Shown: positions 1-9,432, counted from the first letter of the stretch. The stretch: DNA of 64,000 nt from Lysobacteraceae bacterium PS02340 (GCA_029959605.1 JASCOC010000006.1:1-64000); one strand, 5' to 3'. Program-made: numbers and translations. The notes: a model not told the origin generated them from the sequence alone.

Positions 1-111
1 CTGAGGGGGGACCGGCCGCGCCCGGCGGGGGCGCGGGGCCGGGCGTCACGGCGCCCCGCCCCCGGGCGGCGCCCGGCACCGCCCCTCTTCCCGCCTCCGC
101 CAGGAACCGTC
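1..111. other. GC-rich region upstream of the first TonB receptor
   Basis: Almost pure G/C sequence in which runs such as GCGCGGGGCC and GGCGCCCCGC can pair with each other. It probably includes the 3' end or terminator of a gene outside the window and the leader of the receptor gene. A ribosome binding site AGGA lies at 102-105. No clear -35/-10 pair is visible. Confidence 0.3.
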
Positions 112-2559
112 ATGCCCATGCCGTCTGCCCGCCGCCTCGTCTCCACACCTCTGGCGCTGGCCATCGCATGTGGCCTGGCCCTGCCGGCCGCCGCGCAGAC
201 CGCCGATGCCGACGGCGCGACCCGCCTGGACGCGGTGATCGTCACCGGCACCCGCGCGACCGACCGCACGGTGCTCGAATCGACGTCGCCGATCGACGTG
301 CTCGACGAAGCCGACCTGCGCCGCGCCGGCGCGGTCAACGGCGAACTCGGCGCTGCGCTGCAGGCGCTGCTGCCGTCGTTCAACATCCCGCGCCAGTCGA
401 ACTCCGGTGGCGCCGACCACATCCGCGCTGCGCAGTTGCGTGGCCTGTCGCCGGACCAGGTGCTGGTGCTGGTCAACGGCAAGCGCCGGCATGTGTCGTC
501 GCTGGTGACGACGGGTTCGAAGGTCGGCCGTGGCACCACGCCGGTCGATTTCAATGCGATCCCGCTCAGCGCGATCAAGCGCATCGAAGTGCTGCGCGAC
601 GGCGCGGGCGCGCAGTACGGCGCCGATGCGGTCGCCGGCGTGATCAACATCATTCTCGACGACGGCGGCGATGGCGGCGCGATCGAAGCCAGCTACGGCG
701 CGCACCACACGAAGTTCGAGCCGACCGACCAGCGCATCACCGACGGCCAGAGCGCCTCGCTCGCGGCGAAGGTCGGCACCGCGCTCGGCGACGACGGCTT
801 CCTGCGCGTGGGCCTGGAATACAAGGAACTCTCGCCGACCAACCGCGCCGGCTTCGACCAGATTCCGCCGTGGGACCAGACGCCGCGCAACCTCGCCCTG
901 CAGGGCCAGCGCAACTATCACCACGGCAACGGCGCGGCCAAGGACATCAACGGCTGGCTCAACACCGAGATCGCACTCGGCGACTCCGCGACCTTCTACG
1001 CGTTCGGCACCTACAACCAGCGCGATACCGAAGGCGCGAACTATTTCCGCTATCCCGACGGCGAAGCGAACTGGCTCGAGGTGTATCCCAACGGCTTCCG
1101 GCCGGTGTCGATCGGCGAGAACCTCGACGTCGCCGGCGTCGCCGGTGTGCGCACGCAGTGGCGCGACTGGGATGTCGACGCCAGCCTCAACCACGGCCGC
1201 AACGAATTCACCTACCGCCTGCGCGATTCGATCAATGCCTCGCTCGGCCCGTCCAGCCCCACGCGCTTCAAGACCGGCGACTACGCATTCGACCAGACGC
1301 TGGCCAACGTCGACGTCAGCCGTCTGTTCGCGCAGGGCGACAACCTGCACACCTTCGCCACCGGCGTGGAATTCCGCGTCGAGAACTACGAGACCGGTGC
1401 CGGCGATCCGGCGAGCTACGCGGCCGGTCCGTTCACCGATCGCCCGACCGGTTCGCAGGCCGGCGGCGGCCTGACCCCGCAGGACGAAGCCGATCTCGAC
1501 CGCGATGTCGCCAGCGTCTATGCCAGCGTGTCGAGCAGCTTCGGCGAGAAGCTCAGCACCGACGCCGCGGTGCGCTACGAGCACTACAGCGACTTCGGCG
1601 GCGAAGTGACCGGCAAGCTCGCCGCGCGCTACGAGTTCGTGCCGGCGTTCGCGCTGCGCGGCGCGCTGTCGAAGAATTTCCGTGCACCGTCGCTCGGCCA
1701 GATCGGCTACGAGTCCACGGGTACCGGCTACAACGCCGCCGGCCAGCTGATCCAGAGCCGCCTGCTGTCGGTCAACAACCCGAGCGCCCGCGCGCTCGGC
1801 GCGACCGACCTCACGCCCGAACAGTCGATCAACGCCAGCCTCGGTTTCACCAGCCGCGTCGGCGAGACCTTCGACTTCTCGCTGGACCTGTTCCAGATCG
1901 ACATCGACGACCGCGTCGCGCTGTCGGAAGCGATCACCAGCGATGCGCTGACCGACTTCATCGACGCCGAATTCGGCGTGCCGGGCGTGCAGAGCGTCAG
2001 CTTCTTCACCAACGCCACCGACACGCGCACGCGCGGCGCCGAGGCTGTCGCCAACTGGCGTCATCCGCTGGCCGGCGGCTCGCTGCTGCTGACCGGCACT
2101 TGGAGCTACGCCGACACCGAGATCAAGCGCATCGTCGCGACACCGGCCGCCTTGTCGGCGGTCGTGCCGGACGCGGTGCTGTTCGGCGTCGAGGAAAGCA
2201 ACACGCTGACCGATGCCGCGCCGCGCACGCGCTCGGCCTTCACCGGAAGCTGGACGAACGACCGCTGGAACCTGCTCGCCCGCGTGACCCGCCACGGCAG
2301 CACCAAGCGCGTCTTCAACTTCGGCGGCGGCTTCGAGCCCGAACAGGTCTACGGCGCGAAATGGCAGCTCGACGCGGAGGCCGAAGTGCGCCTCGGCGAC
2401 AAGTGGACGCTGGCGATCGGCGGCCAGAACCTGACCGACGAGTACGCGGATCTTTCGAACGAAGACATCTTCTACTTCGGCAACCTGCCCTACGACGTGC
2501 TGTCGGGCATCGGCAGCAGCGGCGCGTACTACTACACGCGGGTGCGGTACGCGTTCTGA
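112..2559 (+). CDS. TonB-dependent outer-membrane receptor
   Basis: Outer-membrane gated porin of 815 aa that would take up a ligand using TonB/ExbBD energy; the ligand is unknown. The N-terminus is a Sec signal peptide (hydrophobic ALAIACGLALPAAAQ, cleavage near residue 29). A plug domain follows, beginning around the TonB-box-like stretch VIVTGTRATDR (about residues 44-54), with plug motifs VLVLVNGKRRH and GAGAQYGADAVAGVINI. The rest is a 22-strand-type barrel ending in YYYTRVRYAF, the terminal Phe expected for BAM recognition. The start is supported by AGGA six nt upstream; ATG at 118 is an alternative. It stands alone and converges with pgeF. The length fits catecholate or cobalamin-type receptors, but the sequence does not reveal the substrate. 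Confidence 0.9.
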   Translation: MPMPSARRLVSTPLALAIACGLALPAAAQTADADGATRLDAVIVTGTRATDRTVLESTSPIDVLDEADLRRAGAVNGELGAALQALLPSFNIPRQSNSGGADHIRAAQLRGLSPDQVLVLVNGKRRHVSSLVTTGSKVGRGTTPVDFNAIPLSAIKRIEVLRDGAGAQYGADAVAGVINIILDDGGDGGAIEASYGAHHTKFEPTDQRITDGQSASLAAKVGTALGDDGFLRVGLEYKELSPTNRAGFDQIPPWDQTPRNLALQGQRNYHHGNGAAKDINGWLNTEIALGDSATFYAFGTYNQRDTEGANYFRYPDGEANWLEVYPNGFRPVSIGENLDVAGVAGVRTQWRDWDVDASLNHGRNEFTYRLRDSINASLGPSSPTRFKTGDYAFDQTLANVDVSRLFAQGDNLHTFATGVEFRVENYETGAGDPASYAAGPFTDRPTGSQAGGGLTPQDEADLDRDVASVYASVSSSFGEKLSTDAAVRYEHYSDFGGEVTGKLAARYEFVPAFALRGALSKNFRAPSLGQIGYESTGTGYNAAGQLIQSRLLSVNNPSARALGATDLTPEQSINASLGFTSRVGETFDFSLDLFQIDIDDRVALSEAITSDALTDFIDAEFGVPGVQSVSFFTNATDTRTRGAEAVANWRHPLAGGSLLLTGTWSYADTEIKRIVATPAALSAVVPDAVLFGVEESNTLTDAAPRTRSAFTGSWTNDRWNLLARVTRHGSTKRVFNFGGGFEPEQVYGAKWQLDAEAEVRLGDKWTLAIGGQNLTDEYADLSNEDIFYFGNLPYDVLSGIGSSGAYYYTRVRYAF

Positions 2560-2646
2560 TCGCGCGCGATTCAACGCCATTCCGTGCCTGACGACAGACC
2601 CTTTGCCTGCGCGAAGGCGTCACGGATTGCCAAGGGTCGCAGCCCC

Positions 2647-2732
2647 GTCATTCCGGCGAAAGCCGGAATCCAGTGACGTGCGCCCTGAAGGAACTGCGAA
2701 AGACGCTGGGTTCCGGCGTTCGCCGGAACGAC
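2647..2732. repeat. Inverted pair of REP-like palindromes
   Basis: Two palindromic units in head-to-head arrangement: one around TTCCGGCGAAAGCCGGAA (2647-2673) and its inverted, diverged partner around TTCCGGCGTTCGCCGGAA (2706-2732). They lie between the convergent ends of the TonB receptor and pgeF, where paired extragenic palindromes often sit, and could act as a bidirectional terminator. A second pair with the same core is at 44384-44540. Confidence 0.75.
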
Positions 2733-2790
2733 GGCTTCAAGGCATGCGTTGCGATGTTGCGCGGGGACGCGCCACTGCGCGCCGCTGTCC

Positions 2791-3555
2791 TCAGGCCATC
2801 CACACCAGCGTCGCAATGCGCCCCGTGCGCGCATCGCGACGATGCGAGAAGAACGCTTCGGATTCTGCGATCGTGTCGCGGTCGCCGCCATGGATCGCAT
2901 CGCCGCGGATTCCAACCATTTCCAGACGCCGCCGCGCGAGCGCGTACAGATCGACGCGCCAATGCCCGTCGCGCGTCGCAGCGAACGCAGCCTCCGCGCC
3001 CCGATCACCGGCGACGAACGCATCGCGCACCTCGGCCCCGATTTCGTACGACGCCGGTCCTGCCGCCGGCCCGAGCCACACCCGCACCTGCGACGGCGAA
3101 GTCCGCATCGCCGCGACCGTCGCTTCGAGCACGCCGGCTGCGAGTCCACGCCAGCCCGCATGCGCGGCGCCGATTTCGCTGCCGTCATCGGCGGCGAACA
3201 CCACGGGCAGGCAATCGGCGGTCAGGATCGCGAGCACGACGCCCGCTTCCGAGGTCACCGATGCATCGGCCTCGACCAGCGCCTGATGCGCAGCGCCCGC
3301 CGGCGCGACGAAGCGTGCAACCTCGACGCCGTGCACCTGCTGCAGCCAGTGCGGCGGCGATGGGAGGCCGGCGACTGCGACCAGCGCGTCGCGATTGCGT
3401 GCGACCGCCTCCGGCGCGTCACCGGCAGCGCTGCGATGGTTGCCGAGATTGAAACTGTCGAACGGCGCCTGCGAGACACCTGCGCCACGGCGCAGCGTCG
3501 TCAGCGCCTGCACGCCGCGCGGCGCGGGCCAGTCGGCGTGCAGCAGCGCGCTCAC
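2791..3555 (-). CDS. pgeF: PgeF/YfiH-family purine nucleoside phosphorylase-laccase domain protein
   Basis: Cytoplasmic protein of 254 aa in the YfiH/LACC1 family (peptidoglycan editing factor; members show purine nucleoside phosphorylase/adenosine deaminase or copper oxidase activity). The metal-binding triad is visible as His75 (QQVHG), Cys115 (TADCLP) and His132 (AAHAGWRG), at nearly the same spacing as in E. coli YfiH. The reading frame stays open well upstream, but the GTG at 3555 is the best start: it overlaps the TGA of rluD (GTGA) and gives the family's usual length. rluD-pgeF translational coupling is a widespread proteobacterial arrangement. Co-transcribed with rluD. Confidence 0.9.
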   Translation of the reverse strand: MSALLHADWPAPRGVQALTTLRRGAGVSQAPFDSFNLGNHRSAAGDAPEAVARNRDALVAVAGLPSPPHWLQQVHGVEVARFVAPAGAAHQALVEADASVTSEAGVVLAILTADCLPVVFAADDGSEIGAAHAGWRGLAAGVLEATVAAMRTSPSQVRVWLGPAAGPASYEIGAEVRDAFVAGDRGAEAAFAATRDGHWRVDLYALARRRLEMVGIRGDAIHGGDRDTIAESEAFFSHRRDARTGRIATLVWMA

Positions 3556-4541
3556 CGGCGGCCCATTTCCGCGTGCTGGATCGCATCCGCCCGCAGCACC
3601 TTCAGCAGCACCTGCATGTCCTCCGGCAGCGGCGCGGAACAACGCACGGCCTCGCCGGTGACCGGATGCTTGAACTCCAGCGTCTCGGCGTGCAGCGCCT
3701 GGCGGCGGAATCGGCGCAGCGTCGCGATCATCTCGTCCGACGCGCCCTTGGGCAGCTTCAGCGAGCCGCCGTAGAGCGGGTCGCCGAGGATCGAATGCCG
3801 CAGATGCGCCATGTGCACGCGGATCTGGTGCGTGCGGCCGGTTTCGAGGCGACATTCGAGCGCGGTGTGCGCGCGGAAACGCTCGCGCAGGCGGTAATGG
3901 GTGACGGCTTCGCGGCCGTCCTCGCGCACGCCCATGCGCAGGCGGTCGCGCGGGTGGCGGTCGATCGGCGCATCCGCGGTGCCGCCCGAGACCAGCGCGC
4001 CGACCACGACGGCCAGGTACTGGCGATGCACGTCACGGGCCGACAGCTGTTCGACCAGCGCGTTGTGCGCTTCGAGCGTGCGCGCGACCACCATGACGCC
4101 CGAGGTGTCCTTGTCCAGCCGGTGCACGATGCCCGCGCGTGGCAACGTCGCCAGCGAGGCGTCGCGGAACAGCAGCGCATTGACCAGGGTGCCGTCGTAA
4201 TTGCCGGCGCCCGGGTGCACGACCAGCCCGGCCGGCTTGTCGACCACGATCACCTGATCGTCCTCGAACAGCACCGACAGCGGGATGTCCTGCGGCTCGG
4301 CCGTGGTCTGGGTGTCGAGCACGACGTTCAGGCTGACGGTCTCCCCGCCCACCACCGCATCGCGCGGGCGCGGCACTTCACCGTTCAGCAGCACCTCGCC
4401 GGACTTGATCCAGGTGGTCAGCTTGGAGCGGGAGAACTGGGGGAAGAGCTCGGCGAGCACGGCGTCGAAACGGCGCCCTGCCGCGGCATCCGGCACCGTG
4501 GCGGTGCGGTGGTCGGGGTGGTCGCTGGGGTCTTGCTGCAT
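3552..4541 (-). CDS. rluD: 23S rRNA pseudouridine synthase RluD
   Basis: Converts uridines of helix 69 of 23S rRNA (1911/1915/1917, E. coli numbering) to pseudouridine. The 329-aa protein has an N-terminal S4 RNA-binding domain (about 22-75, [22 protein letters not shown]) and a RluA-type catalytic domain with [14 protein letters not shown]. Asp143 is the catalytic aspartate. [21 protein letters not shown] is typical of RluC/RluD. It is the first gene of a two-gene unit with pgeF and is divergent from bamD, a conserved neighbourhood (bamD-rluD-pgeF) in gammaproteobacteria that favours RluD over RluA or RluC. Confidence 0.93.
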   Translation of the reverse strand: MQQDPSDHPDHRTATVPDAAAGRRFDAVLAELFPQFSRSKLTTWIKSGEVLLNGEVPRPRDAVVGGETVSLNVVLDTQTTAEPQDIPLSVLFEDDQVIVVDKPAGLVVHPGAGNYDGTLVNALLFRDASLATLPRAGIVHRLDKDTSGVMVVARTLEAHNALVEQLSARDVHRQYLAVVVGALVSGGTADAPIDRHPRDRLRMGVREDGREAVTHYRLRERFRAHTALECRLETGRTHQIRVHMAHLRHSILGDPLYGGSLKLPKGASDEMIATLRRFRRQALHAETLEFKHPVTGEAVRCSAPLPEDMQVLLKVLRADAIQHAEMGRR

Positions 4542-4631
4542 CGGGACGGCTCGGGTTCAGGCGGGGAAAGCCGGGCGATCCACCCGGACTGTTATTATCC
4601 GCGGTTCGTGCCCATACGCCCAATTGCCCCC

Positions 4632-5498
4632 ATGACCCCACGCCTCGCCTCGCCGATCCGCGCCCTGGCCCGCACTTCGATGCTCCTGTTGCTGGTCGTC
4701 ATGGTCGCCGCGGGCTGCTCCCGCAACACCAAGGACGACGAGAACGAGGGCGTGCCCGTCGCCGAGCTCTACCAGAAGGGCCACGACTCGATGCGCAAGG
4801 GCAACTGGAGCAACGGCGCCACGTCGTTTCGCCGCCTGGTCGCCCAGTACCCCTACGGCCCCTACACCGAGCAGGCGCTGGTCGAGACCGCGTACGCCAA
4901 CTACAAGATGGGCAACAACGAGGAAGCGATCTCGGGCATCGACCGCTTCATCCGCACCTATCCCACGCACCGCAACATCCCCTACATGTACTACCTGCGC
5001 GGCCTGGTGAACTCCAACCGCGACACGGTGTTCCTGCAGCGCGTGTGGAGCCTGGACAGCAGCCGTCGCGATCTCGCCTCGCCCAACCAGGCGTACGCGG
5101 ACTTCAACACCGTGACCGACCGCTACCCGAACAGCCGCTACGCCGCCGACGCGCGCGCACGCATGGCGACGCTGCGCAACACCTTCGCGCGTCACGAGAT
5201 CGAGACCGGCCTGTACTACCTGCGCCGCGAGGCCTACGTGGCCGCCGCGCAGCGCGCGACCTACCTGCTCGAGACCTACCCGCAGAGCGAGTACCAGAAC
5301 GACGCGGTCGCGCTGCTCGCCGCGAGCTACGCCAACCTCGGCAACGACGCCCTGGCCGCCGACGCCCGTCGCGTGCTCGAGCAGAACGAGCCCGACCACC
5401 CGTCGCTGACCGGCAAGTGGCCGAACGAGCCGTGGAAGATCCGCCGCCTCAACCCGTTCGCCAGCGAGCGCACCGCGATCGACAACGACCGCGACTGA
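4632..5498 (+). CDS. bamD: Outer-membrane protein assembly factor BamD
   Basis: Lipoprotein of the BAM complex that inserts beta-barrel proteins into the outer membrane; it binds BamA and BamC/E on the periplasmic face. The 288-aa product has a lipoprotein signal ending in VAAGC (acylated Cys29). TPR-rich sequence follows, with the signature AELYQKGHDSMRKGNWSNGA, then YPYGPYTEQALVETAYANYK and the C-terminal SEYQNDAVALLAASYANLGN. The open frame extends upstream, but this ATG gives a proper signal peptide; an in-frame GTG at 4608 would add eight residues. A -10-like TATTAT lies at 4593-4598. The gene ends just before a strong terminator. Confidence 0.95.
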   Translation: MTPRLASPIRALARTSMLLLLVVMVAAGCSRNTKDDENEGVPVAELYQKGHDSMRKGNWSNGATSFRRLVAQYPYGPYTEQALVETAYANYKMGNNEEAISGIDRFIRTYPTHRNIPYMYYLRGLVNSNRDTVFLQRVWSLDSSRRDLASPNQAYADFNTVTDRYPNSRYAADARARMATLRNTFARHEIETGLYYLRREAYVAAAQRATYLLETYPQSEYQNDAVALLAASYANLGNDALAADARRVLEQNEPDHPSLTGKWPNEPWKIRRLNPFASERTAIDNDRD

Positions 5499-5515
5499 TT
5501 GCTGGTTGTTGGGTG

Positions 5516-5541
5516 AAAACGCCGCCTTCGGGCGGCGTTTT
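5516..5541 (+). terminator. Rho-independent terminator after bamD
   Basis: Stem AAAACGCCGCC / GGCGGCGTTTT with a TTCG tetraloop, 17 nt after the bamD stop. The A-tract on the 5' side also makes it competent on the other strand. Confidence 0.9.
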
Positions 5542-5565
5542 GCGTTGTGCTGTCTACGGCGCTTT

Positions 5566-6259
5566 GGCTCTGGCTCAGGCTTTGGCTTCGGCTCTGGCTC
5601 TGGCTCTGGCTCTGGCTTCCAGCTTTTGATTCGAATCGAGCCGTAGAGCGAGCCGAGCACCGGAGCCTGGCGTGGCCGAAGAGCAGCCCATGTCTGAGCG
5701 CAGCGAGTTTGGGCTGCGTGCCGCGTCAGGCGAGGAGCGGAGGGCACCGATGCGGCTGTATCGCATCGGCTCGCGTCCGGCGAAGACGGTTTTGCTTACT
5801 TTTGCCAAGACAAAAGTAAGCCGCGCGATAGCGCGGAAGCCCTGTAGTTGATCTTCGCCTTGCGAATGCTTGTCTGGCGGCCGCATCTAAATCTAAAGGT
5901 AAGGCCAACACCAAGGCTGAGAAGCCGAAGCAAGTGCAGGGCTTTCGCCCGCTGCGCGTGCGAGTCCCTTTTGGATGGACCCAAAAGGAACCAAAAGGTC
6001 CCTTCGCCGGACGCGATCCGCCGCGATGAAGCCGCGGCGGTCCCCTGCGCTTCTCGGACGGCGGGGCACGCAGCCCAAACTCGCTGCGCTCAGACATGGG
6101 CTGCTCTACGACCCCGCCGCCCTGCGATGCTCGGCTCGCTTTACGGCTCGATTGAGATCAAGAGCCAAAAGCAAGGCGAAAAGCCGAAGCAGGAGCAAGC
6201 GCGAAAGCCAAGGCCAAGGCCAAGGCCAAGGCCGGAGCCGGAGCCGGAGCCGGAGCCGG
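5566..6259. repeat. Large imperfect inverted-repeat element, copy 1 (arm order B-A)
   Basis: About 694 bp without a credible gene. Outer ends are tandem hexamers: nine GGCTNN units at 5566-5619 and nine units reading GGCCAA/AGCCGG at 6206-6259, which are GGCTNN-like on the opposite strand. Inside are two long arms in inverted orientation, roughly 5624-5850 and 5940-6165, sharing blocks such as ATCGAGCCGTA, GAGCGAGCCGAGCA, AGCAGCCCATGTCTGAGCGC, AGCGAGTTTGGGCTGCGTGC and GCGTCCGGCGAAG. The left arm (type B) ends in a hairpin ACTTTTGCCAAGACAAAAGT (5799-5818). The right arm (type A) ends in one built on CTTTTGGATGGACCCAAAAG (5969-5988). Short ORFs inside are shadows of the repeat. Copy 2 is at 52988-53694 in the opposite orientation. 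Confidence 0.85.
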
Positions 6260-6379
6260 ATCAAAGACACTGTAGAAAGCCCGTATGACGCAACGGCGCT
6301 CGCCCAGCGATACACCTTCGAAGAGAACGTTGAAGCAAAGCCGACTTCCGGCACCTATCCCCACCCGCGCGACACCGCC

Positions 6380-6385
6380 TAGACT
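6380..6385 (+). promoter_or_regulatory. -10-like hexamer for a leaderless start
   Basis: TAGACT ends exactly 6 nt before the ATG at 6392, so transcription would begin at or next to the start codon. No Shine-Dalgarno sequence is present. The same spacing recurs before other genes here (10456, 16362, 35866). No good -35 is visible. Confidence 0.4.
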
Positions 6386-6391
6386 TCGGGC

Positions 6392-7309
6392 ATGCCGGAT
6401 CTGATCGCACGCATTCTGTATCTGCTCGCCACTCTCGTCGGCGCACTGCCGGCGCCGGTGTTGCGCGGCATCGCCGGCGCGGTTGCTGCGCTCGGGCGAC
6501 TGACGGGCAGCCGCGAGAGCCGGGTCGCGCTGCGCAATCTCGAACTCGCCTATCCCGAACGGACCGACGACGAACGCGCGGCGCTGCAGCAGGCGATCCT
6601 GCGTACGACCGCGCTGCAGACGCTGGAAACGCTGCGCCTGTGGACCCGCCCGCATGCGCGCAATCTGCGGATGCTGCGCGAGCAGCACGGTGTCGGCCTG
6701 TTCGACGCGGCGCTGGCCGATGGCCGCGGCCTGATCGTCTGCGCACCGCACTACGGCAACTGGGAACTGCTCAACCAGTGGCTGGCCGCGCGCACGCCGA
6801 TCTCGATTCTCTACCGCGCGCCGGACTCGGCGGTCGGTGAAGCGTTCCTGCGCCGCGTGCGCGCCGGCGTCCCGGATCGCGTGCGCCAGGTGCGGGCCGA
6901 AGGCCCGGCCGTGCGCCAGCTGTGGAAGACGCTCAAGGACGGCGGCGTGGTCGGCATCCTGCCCGACCAGCAGCCCAAGGCCGGGGACGGCGAGTTCGCG
7001 CCGTTCTTCGGTATGCCCGCACTGACGATGACGCTGGCCTCGCGCCTCGCCGAGCGCACCGGCGCGACCGTGCTGTTCGCCTACTGCGAGCGCATCGGCG
7101 ATGGTCCCGACTTCGCGCTGCGTATCGAACCCGCGCATCCGGCGATCGCCGATACCGATCTGGTCCGCGCGACCACCGCGCTCAACGCCGGCGTCGAACA
7201 CATCGCGCGGCGCGATCCGGCGCAGTACCAGTGGACGTACAAACGCTACAAGGCCCGGCCGTCCGGCTCGGGTGACGACAACCCCTATCTCGACCTCGAA
7301 CGTCGATGA
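6392..7309 (+). CDS. Lipid A biosynthesis-type lysophospholipid acyltransferase (LpxL/HtrB family)
   Basis: Inner-membrane acyltransferase of 305 aa that would move an acyl chain from acyl-ACP onto a lipid A precursor. Visible features are an N-terminal hydrophobic anchor (residues 5-35), the catalytic HX4E motif as His120-YGNW-Glu125, the conserved GGVVGILPDQQP stretch and PFFGMPALTMTLASRLAERTGA. Length matches LpxL/LpxM (about 305-325 aa). The start has no ribosome binding site and appears leaderless. Two PH-domain membrane proteins follow within 15 nt. LpxL, LpxM and LpxP-type specificity cannot be told apart from sequence inspection alone. Confidence 0.88.
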   Translation: MPDLIARILYLLATLVGALPAPVLRGIAGAVAALGRLTGSRESRVALRNLELAYPERTDDERAALQQAILRTTALQTLETLRLWTRPHARNLRMLREQHGVGLFDAALADGRGLIVCAPHYGNWELLNQWLAARTPISILYRAPDSAVGEAFLRRVRAGVPDRVRQVRAEGPAVRQLWKTLKDGGVVGILPDQQPKAGDGEFAPFFGMPALTMTLASRLAERTGATVLFAYCERIGDGPDFALRIEPAHPAIADTDLVRATTALNAGVEHIARRDPAQYQWTYKRYKARPSGSGDDNPYLDLERR

Positions 7310-7322
7310 TGAGCAAGCGCCG

Positions 7323-7880
7323 ATGATCCCCAGCGAAGACTCCGTGTCCACACCGCCGCCGCTGCCCGTCGAACCGGCGATGCCGGCGCCGCAGGTCGAG
7401 ACCGACGTCTGGCAGCCACTGCCGCTGCGGGCACGCACGCTGGCGACGATCGCCACGCTGATCGGCACGTTGATTCCACTCGCGATCGCGCTGGGCGTCG
7501 GCCTGATCGCCGCCGATCGCCAGCCGCTGTCGTTCGCGATCGCCGGTGGCCTGCTGCTGGTGATTCCGGCATGGACGGTATGGATCGCGCGCCGGCGCTG
7601 GCTGCGCACGCGCTGGCGACTCGACGACGATGGTTTCGGCGTGCGCCGCGGGCACATGTGGCGCAGCGACACGCGCGTGCCCGGCAATCGCGTGCAGCAT
7701 CTCGACGTGCGCCGCGGGCCGCTGGAGCGCGCATTCGGACTGGCGACGCTGATCGTGCACACCGCCGGCACCCGCAACAGCGCGCTGTCGCTGTCGGGTC
7801 TGGACTTCGAAGAGGCCGAACGCTTGCGCGACACGCTGGCCGCGCGCGCCGCCCGCGACGACGACCATGACGACGCCTGA
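7323..7880 (+). CDS. PH-domain membrane protein (YdbS-like, bPH2)
   Basis: Membrane protein of 185 aa with a Pro-rich N-terminus, two transmembrane helices (about residues 38-84: TLATIATLIGTLIPLAIALGVG and an SFAIAGGLLLVIPAWTVWI segment) and a bacterial PH-like domain (WRLDDDGFGVRRGHMWRSDTRVPGNRVQHLDVRRGPLERAFGLA, written here in part). This is the small partner of the YdbS/YdbT-type pairs. Biochemical role is unknown; Bacillus YdbS/YdbT homologues are linked to resistance to a LCI-type bacteriocin. The reading frame is open further upstream inside the acyltransferase gene, but ATG 7323 follows its stop. It overlaps the next gene by 14 bp, so the two are translationally coupled. Confidence 0.8.
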   Translation: MIPSEDSVSTPPPLPVEPAMPAPQVETDVWQPLPLRARTLATIATLIGTLIPLAIALGVGLIAADRQPLSFAIAGGLLLVIPAWTVWIARRRWLRTRWRLDDDGFGVRRGHMWRSDTRVPGNRVQHLDVRRGPLERAFGLATLIVHTAGTRNSALSLSGLDFEEAERLRDTLAARAARDDDHDDA

Positions 7881-9417
7881 GCCGGCCGCGCCGCAGGCGC
7901 TGCTGCCCGAGGACCACGAACGCCGGCTGCATCCGGGCTCGTGGCTGTTCGTGCTGCTGCAGAACCTGCGGCAGTTCATCGTGCCGCTGGCGGTGCTGCT
8001 GTTCGCCGGCGGCCGCCGCGACGACGGCTATCCGTGGTGGCTGCCGATGATCGGCGTCGGCGCACTCGTCGTCGTGTCGGTGTGGCAATACCTGACGTTC
8101 CGCTACCGCATCGACGACGACCGCCTGATCGTGCGCAGCGGCCTGCTCGAGCGCAGCGTCCGGCAGATCCCGTATTCGCGCATCCACAACGTCGCCATCC
8201 ACCAGACGCTGCTGCATCGTCTGATGGGCGTGGCCGAGGTCCGGCTGGAATCGGCCGGTGGTACCAAGCCCGAGGCACAGATGCGCGTGCTGCGCATGCC
8301 CGAGGCGCTGGCGCTGGAACAGCTGATCCGCGATCGCGGCCGCGCCGATGCCGTCACCGCGACACCCGACGGCACACCCGTCGCCGCGCCCGAGGGCACC
8401 ACTCTGCTGGCGCTGTCGACCTGGGAAGTGGTCAAGCTCGGCCTGATCTCGAACCGCGGCCTGATCGTCGTCGCCGGTGCGTTCGCGCTGTCGTTCCAAG
8501 TCATGCCCGAACGCGCGATGGGCCGCCTGCTGGTCGAATACGGCCGCGAGGCCTTCGGTTACGCCAGCGGCTTCGCGACGACGTGGATGGCCAAGGGCCT
8601 GGTCCTGATGGGGGTACTCGCGACGGCGCTGGTGCTGATCCGCGCGTTCTCGGTGCTGCTGTCGCTGCTGCGCTATCACGGTTTCCGGCTGCAGCGGCAG
8701 GGCCGGCGCCTGACCGTCGAGCGCGGCCTGCTGGGCCGCTCGCGCAGCAGCGTGCCCCGCCGGCGCATCCAGGCCTGGACGCAACAGGAAGGCGTCCTGC
8801 ACCGCCTGTTCGCGCGGCGCACGCTGGAGATCGACACCGCCAGCGCGCGCACCGGCGACGGCCAGGGCAACGCGAACGCGCGGCGCGGGCTCGATGCCCT
8901 CGCGCCGATCGCGCCGCCGGACACCTGCGATGCGATCGTGCGCGACATCGCCCTGCTGCCGTCGTGGCCGCCGCAGCACTGGCAGCCGCTGCATCCACGC
9001 GCCTGGCAGCGGCTGATGCTCGGCGATCTGTTCGTGACCATCGGCCTGTGCGCCGCGCTGGCCTGGTTCTTCCAGTGGTGGGGCGCGCTGGGCCTGCTGT
9101 GGCTGCCGTGGTCGATGTTCGTCGCCCGCCGCCACGCCGCGCGCGCCGGCTACGCGGTCGACGATGCCTTGGTTGCGGTACGCGAAGGCTGGTGGTCGCG
9201 CACCTGGCGCTTCGCCGAACTCGGCAAGCTGCAGGCCGTCGAACTGCGCCAGTCGCCGCTCGACCGACGCTTCGGCATGGCCTCGGTGTGGCTCGACACC
9301 GCAGGCGCCAATCCGCTGACCACACCGTTGCGGCTGCGCTTCCTGTCACTGGACGATGCCGAGCGCATCCACGCCACGCTCGCGCAGGCGATCGCGAGGC
9401 GACCGCTGCGCTGGTGA
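7867..9417 (+). CDS. PH-domain membrane protein (YdbT-like, multiple bPH2 domains)
   Basis: Polytopic membrane protein of 516 aa carrying about three bacterial PH-like (bPH2) modules between pairs of transmembrane helices. The signature FRYRIDDDRLIVRSGLLERS followed by RQIPYSRIHNVAIHQTLLHRLMGVAEV recurs in weaker form as RYHGFRLQRQGRRLTVERGLL...RRRIQAW and as GYAVDDALVAVREGWWSRT...KLQAVELRQSPLDRRFGM. It is the large partner of the YdbS-like gene it overlaps. Position behind an LpxL-type gene hints at an envelope role, but no molecular function is known. It converges with the glycosyltransferase at 9433, leaving 15 bp between the two stops. Confidence 0.82.
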   Translation: MTTPEPAAPQALLPEDHERRLHPGSWLFVLLQNLRQFIVPLAVLLFAGGRRDDGYPWWLPMIGVGALVVVSVWQYLTFRYRIDDDRLIVRSGLLERSVRQIPYSRIHNVAIHQTLLHRLMGVAEVRLESAGGTKPEAQMRVLRMPEALALEQLIRDRGRADAVTATPDGTPVAAPEGTTLLALSTWEVVKLGLISNRGLIVVAGAFALSFQVMPERAMGRLLVEYGREAFGYASGFATTWMAKGLVLMGVLATALVLIRAFSVLLSLLRYHGFRLQRQGRRLTVERGLLGRSRSSVPRRRIQAWTQQEGVLHRLFARRTLEIDTASARTGDGQGNANARRGLDALAPIAPPDTCDAIVRDIALLPSWPPQHWQPLHPRAWQRLMLGDLFVTIGLCAALAWFFQWWGALGLLWLPWSMFVARRHAARAGYAVDDALVAVREGWWSRTWRFAELGKLQAVELRQSPLDRRFGMASVWLDTAGANPLTTPLRLRFLSLDDAERIHATLAQAIARRPLRW

Positions 9418-9432
9418 ATCAATGCGCCGCGA

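Noticed and set aside
46-2580. 844-aa open frame antisense to the TonB receptor
   Set aside because: Shadow of high-GC codon bias; rich in Ala/Arg/Val/Gln with no domain, while the plus-strand frame is a complete receptor.
2791-3855. 354-aa version of PgeF
   Set aside because: The first 100 residues overlap rluD in another frame and have no similarity to the family; GTG at 3555 gives the right length.
5566-5619. CRISPR-like or coding repeat in the hexamer tract
   Set aside because: The period is 6 bp with no spacers; it is a simple tandem repeat.
5726-6097. Possible small protein beginning MSERSEFGLRA (also at 53145)
   Set aside because: It is the translation of the repeat arms, reads across their hairpins, has no ribosome binding site and appears in mirrored form on both strands.
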